64,000 bases of DNA from CAYSLU01 sp964431965 (GTDB lineage: Bacteria; Verrucomicrobiota; Kiritimatiellia; CAIKKV01; CAYSLU01), in assembly GCA_964431965.1 (NCBI GenBank), contig CAYSLU010000002.1:49632-113631 (forward strand), read 5' to 3'. The notes under the pieces were generated by a model that was not told where the DNA came from, did not search any database, and saw only the letters and a program-made list of their open reading frames with translations. The translations under genes and the position numbers were made by a program. Numbering within the stretch: position 1 is the stretch's first letter; every line of letters begins with the position of its first letter. Positions 7,335 to 16,779 of the stretch are shown here, piece after piece.

Positions 7335-10079
7335 TTGAAGACGCGATCGTTGGTGTCGAAAACGCTGCTGGGCGCGGGCGCTCTGGTCGCGTTCTGCCTC
7401 ACATGCCTGCCTGCCGCGCACGCGGACTGGTCGCTCGTGATCGTCGGCAGTCCGCGGAACTGCGATACGCCCGCTCCTCTGGGCTACGGGACGAACGTCG
7501 GCCTCGCGGCGGACGCGTGGATCACAAATGCCGTCGACAGCTCGGTCTCGACCGACGGGACCAACTGGGGCTGCAAGGGCTGGACGCTGAAGAAGACCAC
7601 GGGCGGCGCGGCGGTGACGAACGGCTCGGGCGCGCAGGCGGTTTTCCAGCTGACCACCAACCTGACGCTGACGTGGAGCTGGACCAACTGCTGGCTGGCC
7701 ATTGTCGGCAGCCCGGCGAACCACGGCGCCCCGGGGCCGCTCGGGTATGGCACGTACAGCAACATCGCCGACGCGACGTGGGTCACAAACGGGGTCGCCA
7801 CCCCGGCGGGCGAGGCGGCCGGGGTGCGGCGCGCCTGCATCGGCTGGGATCTGCGCTACGCGACCGGGGCGCCGATCACCAATGACGCCAGCACCCAGGC
7901 CGTCTTCCAGATGCGGGCGGACAGCCTCGTCCTTACGTGGAATTGGACCAACGAGTACTATCTGAGCGTTGCGGCCAACAGCAATGGAACCGCGTCCACG
8001 GCGGTGACCGGCTGGTACACCAATGGGCTTGAGGTACAGGCGGAGGCCACCCCGGATCCGGGCGCCGTCTTTCTTCAATGGACCGGCGACGTGCCGGCGG
8101 GGAGCTGGACCAACAATCCGCTGCGCCTGGTCATGGCCCAGCCCCGGACGATCCAGGCCCAGTTTTCCACAAACACCTCATCCGAACTGAAGCAGTGGAC
8201 CGGTGTCGGGAACTGGACGAGCCGGACCAACTGGTCGCCGGCCGGCATGCCGGGCCCCGAGGACGACGTGCTGATCAAGAGCGGCTCCGTGACGCTGTCG
8301 GATCCGGTGCTCGTCGCGTCGTTGACGATTACCAACGCCACGCTGACCTTTTCCCGGTGGACGACGCAGTTGACCGCATCGTCGAACGTGACGATCCGGA
8401 ACAACGGCGTGGTGACCTGCGTCGGCGGCTTCCTGAACGATGGGATGTCCAACCGCGTGGCGATCGCCTGCTCCAACCTGACCATCCAATCCGGCGGCTT
8501 CATCAATGTGGCGGGATGCGGATACAAGGGGGGGTACGGCAATACCGAGGCCGCTCAGGGTCCCGGCGCGAGCGGCAGCTACGGGGGCCGGTCTGTCGGT
8601 CCGACCTACGGCACCCCGGAGGCGGCGGATCTGCCGGGCAGCGGCGGCATGGGGCGAATCGCGGGCAATTCGTTCGCGGGGGGCAACGGCGGTGGAGCCG
8701 CCTGGGTGCGGGCCACCGGGACGGTGCGGGTGGACGGCGTCATCACCGCGAACGGCAATGCCACGGCGAATGGCAGCGGCGGCTCGGGCGGCGGCGTCCA
8801 TATCGATTGCCAGGTGTTCGAGGGCACGGGCACCGTCACGGCGATTGGCGCCACCGGCGGCGGGTACAGCTACGGTGGCGGTGGGGGACGCATTGCCGTG
8901 CTGTTTGACCCGGTCGCGCAGGCCACCCGGCCCAAGCCGGCGGTTGCCTTCTCGTTGCGCGGCAGCAGCGGACCCTATGGCAATGGCGACATTGGCACGC
9001 TCTACTTTCCAACCATGGACGCGCTGAACCCCGCGTGGATGCCGCACTCGGGTCAGTTGATCGTGGGGACGTGGGCCGAGTGGCGCGTGGGCGCATTCAG
9101 CATCCAGAGTGGCTGGCTGCGCCTGCCGCCGGCGGGCTCGCAGTTCCGGGTGACCAACACCTTCTCGGTGGCCGGCGCTTCGGCACGCCTCGAACTGACC
9201 GATGCCGCGCTGCACTGCGGCAATCTCCTTCTCGATGCGGGACGCGTGGACTGGTTTTCGAGGGGGACGACGGGCACCGCACTCGTCTGCACGAATAGCT
9301 GCCTGCTGACGAATGGGGCGAGTCTGTACTTGTACGCCAGCGTGACCAACGGTACCACGCCGGCCTATGGGGCGCTGTTGAGCGTCAGCAACGACATGGT
9401 CATCACCTCGAACTCGTGGCTCTATCCGTACTCCAACCCCACCAATGGCGGCTCGCTCCTGATCCGCGTGTCCGGACTCGCGGTGGCCGCCGGCGGCGGC
9501 ATTGACGCGGATGGCAAGGGCTTTGCAGGCGGCGCGGTGCGAGGACAGGGGTTTGGGCCGGGCAGGGGGACAAACGTCTACTCCGGGGCCGGCTATGGGG
9601 GAGTGGGAGGCCGCAGCGGCGGCCGGACGTACGGATCCTCCTTCGCCCCGGTGGACTGCGGCAGTGGCGCGTACCTGTACGCCGCCTTTGGGAGCCTGAG
9701 CACCGGCAGAGGCGGCGGAGCGATCCGAATCGAGGCGGACGAGACGGTGACGATTGACGGAGAACTCACCGCCAACGGGAACAGCGGCTACGCGACCTCC
9801 GGCGACGGCGGCGGCTCGGGCGGCGGAATCTACGTTACGGCGCAGCGTTTTGCCGGGATCACGGGATCTCTGACGGCGAACGGAGGCAATGGCTCAACGG
9901 ATGCCACCCGGCCCGGTGGCGGTGGCGGCGGTGGCCGCATTGCGGTCTGGAGCGCGCACCTCGCGTTCAGCGGCACGGCCTCGGTCACCAACGGAACCGG
10001 TGCGGCGCCGGCCGCGGCTGTTGGAACGATCGTGTGGGGACGCCTGCCGGGCCAGAGCCTGATCCTCTTGATCCGGTAG
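7335..10079 (+). CDS. large secreted Gly/Thr/Asn-rich repeat surface protein
   Basis: A 914-residue protein with a TTG start; GAAGGA lies 8 nt upstream and no better start is available. Residues 1-30 are a signal peptide ending AAHA. Two tandem repeats of about 88 residues follow (roughly 31-118 and 119-206), each beginning with an IVGSP motif and ending TWxWTN. The next segment resembles a divergent InlB B-repeat (YYLSVAANSNG to RTIQAQFS). Then come NWSPAGMPGPEDDVLI and two long beta-solenoid-like blocks that each end in a GGSGGG...GGGGGRIAV pattern. No PEP-CTERM, LPXTG or autotransporter barrel is visible. It is likely a surface or extracellular adhesin-like protein of unknown function. Confidence 0.8.
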   Translation: MKTRSLVSKTLLGAGALVAFCLTCLPAAHADWSLVIVGSPRNCDTPAPLGYGTNVGLAADAWITNAVDSSVSTDGTNWGCKGWTLKKTTGGAAVTNGSGAQAVFQLTTNLTLTWSWTNCWLAIVGSPANHGAPGPLGYGTYSNIADATWVTNGVATPAGEAAGVRRACIGWDLRYATGAPITNDASTQAVFQMRADSLVLTWNWTNEYYLSVAANSNGTASTAVTGWYTNGLEVQAEATPDPGAVFLQWTGDVPAGSWTNNPLRLVMAQPRTIQAQFSTNTSSELKQWTGVGNWTSRTNWSPAGMPGPEDDVLIKSGSVTLSDPVLVASLTITNATLTFSRWTTQLTASSNVTIRNNGVVTCVGGFLNDGMSNRVAIACSNLTIQSGGFINVAGCGYKGGYGNTEAAQGPGASGSYGGRSVGPTYGTPEAADLPGSGGMGRIAGNSFAGGNGGGAAWVRATGTVRVDGVITANGNATANGSGGSGGGVHIDCQVFEGTGTVTAIGATGGGYSYGGGGGRIAVLFDPVAQATRPKPAVAFSLRGSSGPYGNGDIGTLYFPTMDALNPAWMPHSGQLIVGTWAEWRVGAFSIQSGWLRLPPAGSQFRVTNTFSVAGASARLELTDAALHCGNLLLDAGRVDWFSRGTTGTALVCTNSCLLTNGASLYLYASVTNGTTPAYGALLSVSNDMVITSNSWLYPYSNPTNGGSLLIRVSGLAVAAGGGIDADGKGFAGGAVRGQGFGPGRGTNVYSGAGYGGVGGRSGGRTYGSSFAPVDCGSGAYLYAAFGSLSTGRGGGAIRIEADETVTIDGELTANGNSGYATSGDGGGSGGGIYVTAQRFAGITGSLTANGGNGSTDATRPGGGGGGGRIAVWSAHLAFSGTASVTNGTGAAPAAAVGTIVWGRLPGQSLILLIR

Positions 10080-10365
10080 TCGCCAGTCCGCGACCATCGC
10101 TCGCGGGCGAGGCCCCATCCACTCGTCCAGTGGGCTCGCGTTGGGATCCCCCGTCGGGTGGGTGAAGCCGGTCGGGCTGGACGCCAATTGTCGAACGGCA
10201 GTCAGTTCGCGTTGCGTCCATTGAGGTGGCTCCAGAGGCCGCGCTGGTGAGGACCAACCTCAGGATGGAAGACACGTCCGCCGTGCTGGGTTCTATGGGT
10301 TCGTGTCCCGGCTGATGGGGATCAACCCCGACTGGCGCGTAGGGTCGAGGCCCCGGTCCCGGGCG

Positions 10366-12837
10366 TCAGCGGTCGCAGCACGCGTGGATGGTGGCGACAA
10401 GCGCTTCGGCTGCCTCGCTCTTGGACACGTATGCCTTGGCGCCGGCCTGGCGCATTTCCTCGGCGCGGTGCGGCTCCGCGTACATGGAGAGGGCGATGAT
10501 CACCATGTTGGGAAACTCCGCATGGATGATCCGTGCGGCCTCGACTCCGTTCATCCGGGGCATGCTGACATCCATGAGGACCACGTCGGGGCGTAGCGAT
10601 CGGGCCTTCTCGACGGCGATCTCGCCATCGGATGCCTCGCCGATGACGTCGATCTGCGGGTCTCGCGTGAGATGCTCGGCCAGGCCCTGGCGCAGCATGG
10701 CGTGGTCGTCCACGAGGAGGACGCTGATCTTCGCCCGATGGGCGGGCGGCGGGGCGCCGGCGCCCGCCTGCTTCCCTCGCCGGGCCGGGCGCGGCCGGTC
10801 GGCACCGGCCGCCGGCGCCTCGACGATCGGGGCGACAAGCGTTACGCGGCATCCTTTCCCTGGTGCGCTGTCGACGGTCATGCGGCCGCCGAGCGCGTCC
10901 ATGCGCTCGCGCACCGCCAGCATGCCGAAGCCCTCCGCGGGCTCGCCCTCCGCGGAGGGTGTGGCCGTCGAGTAGCCGCGGCCCGTGTCGGCCACCACGA
11001 CGCGCACGTTTCGGTCGGGCGGCAGGCGAACCTCCACCTCGGCGGATGTGACACCGGAGTGCTTGGCCACATTCAGCAGCAGCTCGCGGACCGAGTGGAA
11101 GATCGCGCTCCGCAGTTCCTCCGGTATTCGGTCGGCGCTGCGGTCGACTCGGACCTGGACGCTCAACCCGTGCTTCTCCCGCATGCGCAGGCGCAGCCAC
11201 CGCAGCGCGGGAGCCAGTCCGCCCTCGCGCAGGACTGGCGGATGCAGTTCCAGCACGAGCGACTTCGACTCGCGGATCGCCTCGTTCAGGGCCGCGGCCG
11301 CCGCCCGGGCGGTCTTCCTCATGCCCTTGTCCACGAGCCCGTCTTCGAGGGTCGACAGGCTGAAGCTGGCCGCTACGAGGGACTGCTGGAGCTGGTCGTG
11401 AAGGATGTGGGCCATCCGCTCTCGCTCCTGCTCCTCGACGCGGGCCAGCTTGACGCCGAGCTTTCGAAGCTGCTTGGCGGTCCGCTCGAGGGCGAGGTTC
11501 GAGTGCCTCAACTGGTCCTCGGCCTGCCGGCGTTCCTCGGTCCGGATGTTGAGGGCGCGGTTGCGCTCCTCCAGCTCGGCCGTGCGGGCGCGCACGATGC
11601 CCTCCAACTCCGCGCGCGAGCGGATGAAGACGCTCTCGCGATTCGCCTGCTCCGTCACGTCGTCGAACATGACGAACACCTTGCCGGCGACCGGGATGCC
11701 GAACGCCGCGACGGTCTTGATGGTCCCGTCTTTGCACGTGACGCGGTATGTGTCCCGCTGGATGTCCCGTGCGCCGGCAACCGCGGCCGTCAGGTACCCC
11801 GTCCACCGCTGGATCACTTCCTGGCGGTACGTCTCGTCGGGGTATGCCCGGGCCCACCAGCTATCCATGTCGGGGATGTCCTCGGGAAGATATCCGAAGG
11901 TCTCGATGGACTTCTGGTTGATGTACTCGATCTTCCCGTCCATGCCCACGATCGCCATGCTCATCGGCGCGATCGCGATGATGCTCCTCAGCAGCGACTC
12001 CGCCTGTTTCCGGGAGTCCTCCGTCGCCCGGTTTCGCGCGACCTCCGCCTGCAGGTCGCGGTTGGCCGAGCGCAGCTGCTCGAGGTGCGCCGTGAGCTCC
12101 ATGGTCCTCTGGCGGATCCGGTGCTCAAGCGTTTCCCGGCCTGACAGGAGCTGCGACTGGGCTTCCCGGAGCTGCGAAAGCGCCACGGCCATGTCCGCGC
12201 GTGTGGCCCGGTCGGTGTCCAGCAGCTGTTCGATTTCATCCTCGATGCGGCGGTTGGACGGGGCCACGGTGAACTCATCGCACGGATCGCCCCTGGCGAT
12301 GAACGCGGTCTGCGTGGCCCAGCAGTTCGTGCCGAACCGCTTGGTGCAGTAGCCCGCAAACTTGCCGGCCAGCATCGCGCTGCCCCAGGCGGTCTCCAGA
12401 GTCCTCTGATACAGGCCTTCCCACGTGTTGTAGGCGCGGAAACGACACTCGCGCCGGACCGGGTCGTCCTTGACGAGCTCCCAACGGCCCCAGCCCGCGA
12501 CGGCCGCCGTGACCCCGATGGCTTCAAAGCCGGAGCGGAAGTCGGGATAGCTGGCGATGAGGAGCCAGTCCGACTCGACGCTCTTCCGACCCTCGGACTG
12601 AAGCGCCAGAGAGAACCGCTCCGGGCCGACCATCGCGGCGAGTCCCGACATCAGCCCCGCCAAGGTGGAGTCCACCCACATCATGGCGGCGGGTAGCCCC
12701 TGGAATGTGAAGGTTCCGTCGGCCGAGCTCCAGAGGAGATCGATCCCCTGCACGCTGATGCTGTCAGCCGCTGACGGCTTCTTGAGCGGCTTCGGGGCTG
12801 TCTGGCGCCGTCGCGGCCCGGTCATGGGCTTCTTCAT
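10366..12837 (-). CDS. V4R-PAS hybrid sensor histidine kinase (NarX-type) with C-terminal receiver
   Basis: An 823-residue protein. Residues about 45-195 resemble a V4R small-molecule sensor domain (CTKRFGTNCWATQTAFIARGDPC region). A coiled coil follows, then a PAS domain (about 280-400). A HisKA_3 box has likely phospho-acceptor His480 in AHILHDQLQQS, and the HATPase lobes show NVAKHSG, ADTGRGY and GFGMLAVRERMD. The final 120 residues are a NarL-like receiver with acidic VDD (709-711), phospho-acceptor Asp756 and Lys806, but no DNA-binding domain. The start at 12837 has GAGGAA just upstream. No membrane helix is seen, so it is probably cytosolic. It needs a partner for output, and none is adjacent. 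Confidence 0.88.
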   Translation of the reverse strand: MKKPMTGPRRRQTAPKPLKKPSAADSISVQGIDLLWSSADGTFTFQGLPAAMMWVDSTLAGLMSGLAAMVGPERFSLALQSEGRKSVESDWLLIASYPDFRSGFEAIGVTAAVAGWGRWELVKDDPVRRECRFRAYNTWEGLYQRTLETAWGSAMLAGKFAGYCTKRFGTNCWATQTAFIARGDPCDEFTVAPSNRRIEDEIEQLLDTDRATRADMAVALSQLREAQSQLLSGRETLEHRIRQRTMELTAHLEQLRSANRDLQAEVARNRATEDSRKQAESLLRSIIAIAPMSMAIVGMDGKIEYINQKSIETFGYLPEDIPDMDSWWARAYPDETYRQEVIQRWTGYLTAAVAGARDIQRDTYRVTCKDGTIKTVAAFGIPVAGKVFVMFDDVTEQANRESVFIRSRAELEGIVRARTAELEERNRALNIRTEERRQAEDQLRHSNLALERTAKQLRKLGVKLARVEEQERERMAHILHDQLQQSLVAASFSLSTLEDGLVDKGMRKTARAAAAALNEAIRESKSLVLELHPPVLREGGLAPALRWLRLRMREKHGLSVQVRVDRSADRIPEELRSAIFHSVRELLLNVAKHSGVTSAEVEVRLPPDRNVRVVVADTGRGYSTATPSAEGEPAEGFGMLAVRERMDALGGRMTVDSAPGKGCRVTLVAPIVEAPAAGADRPRPARRGKQAGAGAPPPAHRAKISVLLVDDHAMLRQGLAEHLTRDPQIDVIGEASDGEIAVEKARSLRPDVVLMDVSMPRMNGVEAARIIHAEFPNMVIIALSMYAEPHRAEEMRQAGAKAYVSKSEAAEALVATIHACCDR

Positions 12838-13012
12838 TCGTTCCTCGATTCCACGGCCCGCGTCGTCCCTCTTCCGCCCTTCCGATCGGGTGGCAGTCAG
12901 AGCCCCGAGCAAAAGAGAAGTTTACCGCAACGCCCGGGAGGAGGGAAGATCCGCGAAAGATATCGCCGCGATGCGCCCGGCACGTCCGGCGGCCGACGTG
13001 CACGCCCGCCGT

Positions 13013-14074
13013 TCATGTTCGGAGCAGCGCGGAATCGAGGGGGACGTGCTCGTGCCGGGGGGCGCAGTCCTTTTCCCGTGCGATGGCGAACATCTCCTGC
13101 CAGCAGGCGATCATGGTGCGCGGCTGGGCGAGCTTCGGTGCGAGCAGCCGGTGCAACTTCGGCAGGTTGCGTGAAGGGACCGAGGGGTAGAGGTGGTGAT
13201 CGACATGGTCGTCGAGCCCGCCGTAGATCAGGCGGAGCAGGGGGCTGACCCGGACCGACCGCGTTGTCAGGCGCTGGTCGTTCACGTTGTAGGGCCGGCC
13301 GATGTGCTCCGTCGAATGCCAGAGCGTTTCCATGGCGGAGCCGACCTGCCACGCGATCGTGATGAACAGGATCGGCTCCCAGCGGCCGAACGCGATGGCG
13401 GAGCCGACAACCGCGATGTGGAACAGCACGATCCCCGTCGTGTCGATCCGGATGCGGCCGACGTCCTCGGGCGTGCAGTGGTCGCGCATCATCCAGTTCC
13501 GGACGCCGGCCATGCGCTCGACCTGGAGCCGGACCGCCTGGTAGAGGCTGACGGGCACGCCGACGACCAGGATGTTCAGGATGAGCGTGCGCAGGTGCCG
13601 GCGCTGCCAGGGCGTGGTGATGACCTCGGGCCAGGCCGTCTCGGGGTCCATGCCGCGCACCATGGTGTAGCGGTGGTGCAGCTGGTGCGAGATCCGGGCG
13701 TAGCGCGGGCTGTTCCAGAGCAGCGCCTGAATGAAGAAGTAGATGAGCTCGCTGAGCCGGTCCCAGGACTTGGCGAAGACCATCTTGTGCTGCAGTTCGT
13801 GGGCGACGGCGACCCAGAAGCCGTACAGAAACCAGTAGGCGCAGAGCACGGGGACTGCCAGGAGCAGGCTGTGGCGGCTGACGGCAACGGTCGCCCACGC
13901 GGTCAGCGCCATCGCCCCCGTGTAGAGCATCAGGCGGGCGAGCCCGTGCAGATTGCTTCGCTCGGAAAGCTTCCGGATCACATCGCGGTCGACGCCGATC
14001 CGGTTCCGGAACCCGCGTGTCGACTCCCACTCATACTCGCCAAGCTCCGCGCGCGGTGTGAACTCCAGTCTCAT
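13013..14074 (-). CDS. membrane fatty acid desaturase
   Basis: A 353-residue integral membrane di-iron enzyme. The histidine boxes are in order: HELQH (92-96), HQLHH (130-134), HSTEH (253-257) and DHVDHH (289-294). Hydrophobic stretches lie at about 48-90, 108-120, 162-180 and 214-243. Such proteins insert double bonds into acyl chains or hydroxylate related lipids, using O2 and ferredoxin-type electrons. The ATG at 14074 follows GAGGA by 8 nt. Chain and position specificity cannot be inferred; relatives include carotene and sphingolipid hydroxylases. No electron-transfer partner lies nearby. Confidence 0.9.
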   Translation of the reverse strand: MRLEFTPRAELGEYEWESTRGFRNRIGVDRDVIRKLSERSNLHGLARLMLYTGAMALTAWATVAVSRHSLLLAVPVLCAYWFLYGFWVAVAHELQHKMVFAKSWDRLSELIYFFIQALLWNSPRYARISHQLHHRYTMVRGMDPETAWPEVITTPWQRRHLRTLILNILVVGVPVSLYQAVRLQVERMAGVRNWMMRDHCTPEDVGRIRIDTTGIVLFHIAVVGSAIAFGRWEPILFITIAWQVGSAMETLWHSTEHIGRPYNVNDQRLTTRSVRVSPLLRLIYGGLDDHVDHHLYPSVPSRNLPKLHRLLAPKLAQPRTMIACWQEMFAIAREKDCAPRHEHVPLDSALLRT

Positions 14075-14480
14075 GCCACCAGTCCTCTTTGCGGAGTCCG
14101 CCCCCTCGCTCTCGCTGATTGGCCCGGAAGCGTAGCACGGGCGGGGGCCTCTGACGACTCCGATGGATGCGGCCCCGGCCGTTCGAGCCATGGCCTCAGA
14201 ACGGCCTGAAGGCCGCACTACAAACGCCCGAACCGGCCCATCCGCTGTTTGTAGTGCGGTCTTCAGCCCGTAGCCCGGGTGGTGAGCCGGCATAGTGCGA
14301 AGCGCTGATGCGGCCCGATCCTGTGCAGTCGAGGGGAGCGGCTGAGATGGTGGCCTGCGCGCTCCGCGCGCGGGCCGGCCCATGGCCGACTCGCCGGGTG
14401 TCGCTTCCCGACACCGGGTCATGCGGGTAATATCCTCAGCTCGGAACGAAGGCGGGGCCGCCGGAGAGAGGGGGGATGGC
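14075..14480. other. intergenic region with a long inverted repeat, otherwise empty
   Basis: About 400 bp lie between the divergent desaturase and beta-helix genes. Apart from the inverted repeat at 14201-14271 and the G-rich ribosome site just before 14481, no coding region, RNA gene or good promoter match is recognisable. Confidence 0.6.
14201..14271. repeat. long near-perfect inverted repeat (25-bp arms)
   Basis: The arms at 14201-14225 and 14247-14271 are complementary except for two mismatches, with a 21-bp loop. The core is GCACTACAAAC / GTTTGTAGTGC. There is no T-run, so it is not an intrinsic terminator. It has the look of a dispersed palindromic element, related in style to the other intergenic repeats in this window but different in sequence. 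Confidence 0.75.
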
Positions 14481-16517
14481 ATGACCGGGACGACGGGCGA
14501 TACGGGCGGTGTGAGCGTGTGCGTGGCGCCGGGTGGCGATGACCAGGCGCCGGGCCATCGGGAGCGGCCTCTGGCCACGCTCGCCGGTGCGCGCGATGCG
14601 GTGCGGAAGCTGCGTCGGGCCGGAGTCTCGGGGCCGGTCGAGGTGCGGGTCCGGCCCGGCACCTTCCATCTGGACGAGCCCCTGGTGCTGGGGCCGGAGG
14701 ACTCGGGGACCGAGGCGGGGCCGACCACGTATCGCGCGGACGGAGGGCGGGTCGTGCTCAGCGGCGGCGTGCCGCTGGGGGGATGGCGGCGGCGCGAAGA
14801 CGGCCTCTGGGCCGCGCCGGTTCCGAACGGGATCGACTTCCGCCTGCTGCGCGTGGGCGACCGCTGGGCCACGCGGGCCCGGCATCCCAATGTCGATCCC
14901 CGCAACCCGTACACCGGCGGCTGGCTGTTTGCCGACGCGGCCGATGGGCCGGAGCCCGGGTCCAATCGGCCCGGGACGATGCGCTACATGCGCTACAAGT
15001 CGGGCGATCTGCCGGCGCTCGGAGACCTGCGTGCCGCGGAGGTCCACATTTTCCTGGCCTGGGGATGGGTGAACGCCATTCTGCCGATCGGCGGCATCGA
15101 CGCGGAGCAGCGCCGGATCGACTTCGCCAGCTTGGACAACAGCGAGGACGTGCGCGCCGGCAACCGCTACTTCATCGAGAACGTGCGCGAGGCGCTCGAT
15201 GCGCCGGGCGAGTGGTTCCTCGATCAGGCGCGGGCCGAGGTGCTTCACGTTCCCGAGGCGCCGGGCTTTCCGGACGTGCCCGTCGTGGCGCCCCGGCTCG
15301 AGTGCCTCGTTCAGTTCGTCGGGGATGCGGAGGCGGGCCGGTACGTGGAGCACGTCCGGCTCTCGGGCTTCTCCTTCACCGACACCACCCACACGATCAC
15401 CGAGCAGTACTACTTTCCCCAGGACGCGGCCATCCACATGTCCGGCGCGCGGCGCTGCGAGGTGAGCGGCTGCGAGTTCGCCTGGTGCGGCGGCTACGCG
15501 CTGAAGCTGGCCAAGCGCTCCGAGCAGTGCGTGTTCGCGGACAACCACGTGCATCACGCGGGGCAGGGCGGCGTGATCGCCGTGGGCGGGACCCGGGCGC
15601 AGTCACACCACTGCGCCGTGGTGGCCAACCGCATGGAGCACCTGGGCCTCGTATACAAGCATGTGGCGGGCGTCTACATCACCGCCGGCTGCGATCACTA
15701 CGTCGCGCACAATCGCATCGCGGACGTGCCGCGCTACGGGATCTCGTTCAAGAGCGCGGGCGAGGATCACCTCTCGCACCGGAATGTCATCGAGTTCAAC
15801 GAGATCCGCCGGTGCAACCTCGAGACCAACGACACCGGCGCGATCGAGAGCCTCGGCTACGAGAAGCGCGACAGCGGCAACGTCGTGCGGCACAACCTCA
15901 TCCTGGACTCCGTCGGCATGATCACCACGCCCGAGGGCCGGATCCAGACGCCCCACCTGACGTGGGGCGTGTACCTGGACGACTTCAGCAGCGGCACCCT
16001 GGTCTACGGGAACATCATCGCGCGCACGACCAACGGGGGCGTCTGCATTCACGCCGGCCAGAACAACGTGATCGAGAACAACATCCTGGTCGACGGGTAC
16101 GAGCGGCAGGTGCACCTGCATCCCGAGAGCGACTTCATGAAGGGGAACCGCTTCCGGCGCAACGTGGTGGCGTACACCCGCCCGGAGGCGCAGCTGTTCT
16201 ACCTCTTTCAGGCGTGGAAGGAGAACCAGCCCGGGCGGTTCGACGTGTGCGACCACAACCTCTACTGGCTCGCGGCCGGCGATCTCCGGAAGGTGCCGGT
16301 GAAGACGACGCCGGACGGCTCGTTCGCCGACTGGCAGGCGAAGGGGTTCGACGCGCACTCGCGGGTGGCTGATCCGAGGTTCGTCGACCCGGCGGCCGAC
16401 GACTACCGGCTCGCGCCCGACTCGCCCGCGCACGCCTTGGGCTTCCAGCCCATCCCCGTGCACCTGATCGGTCCCTCCGGCTGGGCCGCGCGCGGCTGTC
16501 CTGTCCGTGGAGTCTAG
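14481..16517 (+). CDS. right-handed parallel beta-helix protein (pectate lyase-like fold)
   Basis: A 678-residue protein. ATG 14481 is chosen over upstream in-frame codons because a purine-rich GGGGGGA site lies just before it. The N-terminal region (GGDDQAPGHRERPLATLAGA) is the usual entry to large beta-helix carbohydrate proteins. From about 330 on there are many short helix rungs with Asn/His turns (SGCEFAWCGGYALK, NHVHHAGQGGV, NRIADVPRYGISF, NIIARTTNGG). The last part resembles the closing DPRFVDPAADDYRLAPDSPA motif of polysaccharide-binding beta-helices. No signal peptide is visible, so it may be cytosolic or use another route. The stop codon lies inside the terminal repeat of the element at 16514. 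Confidence 0.85.
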   Translation: MTGTTGDTGGVSVCVAPGGDDQAPGHRERPLATLAGARDAVRKLRRAGVSGPVEVRVRPGTFHLDEPLVLGPEDSGTEAGPTTYRADGGRVVLSGGVPLGGWRRREDGLWAAPVPNGIDFRLLRVGDRWATRARHPNVDPRNPYTGGWLFADAADGPEPGSNRPGTMRYMRYKSGDLPALGDLRAAEVHIFLAWGWVNAILPIGGIDAEQRRIDFASLDNSEDVRAGNRYFIENVREALDAPGEWFLDQARAEVLHVPEAPGFPDVPVVAPRLECLVQFVGDAEAGRYVEHVRLSGFSFTDTTHTITEQYYFPQDAAIHMSGARRCEVSGCEFAWCGGYALKLAKRSEQCVFADNHVHHAGQGGVIAVGGTRAQSHHCAVVANRMEHLGLVYKHVAGVYITAGCDHYVAHNRIADVPRYGISFKSAGEDHLSHRNVIEFNEIRRCNLETNDTGAIESLGYEKRDSGNVVRHNLILDSVGMITTPEGRIQTPHLTWGVYLDDFSSGTLVYGNIIARTTNGGVCIHAGQNNVIENNILVDGYERQVHLHPESDFMKGNRFRRNVVAYTRPEAQLFYLFQAWKENQPGRFDVCDHNLYWLAAGDLRKVPVKTTPDGSFADWQAKGFDAHSRVADPRFVDPAADDYRLAPDSPAHALGFQPIPVHLIGPSGWAARGCPVRGV

Positions 16518-16670
16518 TGTGCTGTCTTGGGAATAGGCTTACAAAATGAAGGTCATCCTGAGCAAAGCGAACGATCTCTTGCCGTGCGATCAAGCCCGAG
16601 ATTCCTCGCTCCACTCGGAATGACAGGCACTTGCGCGTTTTGCGTAGTCATTTGCGGGACAGCACACTAG
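16514..16670. mobile_element. 157-bp MITE-like element with 13-bp terminal inverted repeats
   Basis: The ends CTAGTGTGCTGTC (16514-16526) and GACAGCACACTAG (16658-16670) are perfect inverted repeats. Inside are two inverted copies of an interspersed unit, 16552-16578 (GTCATCCTGAGC...GATCTC) and 16598-16625 (GAGATTCCTCGC...GAATGACA), so the whole can fold into a long hairpin. It encodes no protein and is the size of a non-autonomous element. It supplies the TAG stop (16515-16517) of the beta-helix gene. No transposase in the window matches it. Confidence 0.7.
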
Positions 16671-16779
16671 GGCCCGGTCCGCGGCCTCGACCCGTCCGCG
16701 CGGACATTGTTTTCCCCCGCGGGCCGATGGTGTAGAGTCCGCCCAACGCGTCCATGCGTTCTCACGAAAGGCGGCGGTC

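Noticed and set aside
10080..10365. A possible small gene between the surface protein and the sensor kinase
   Set aside because: Short frames exist but none has a ribosome site, codon pattern or motif; the 286 bp appears non-coding.
14201..14271. The inverted repeat as an intrinsic terminator for the desaturase or beta-helix gene
   Set aside because: The loop is 21 nt, there is no T-run on either side, and both flanking genes start rather than end here.
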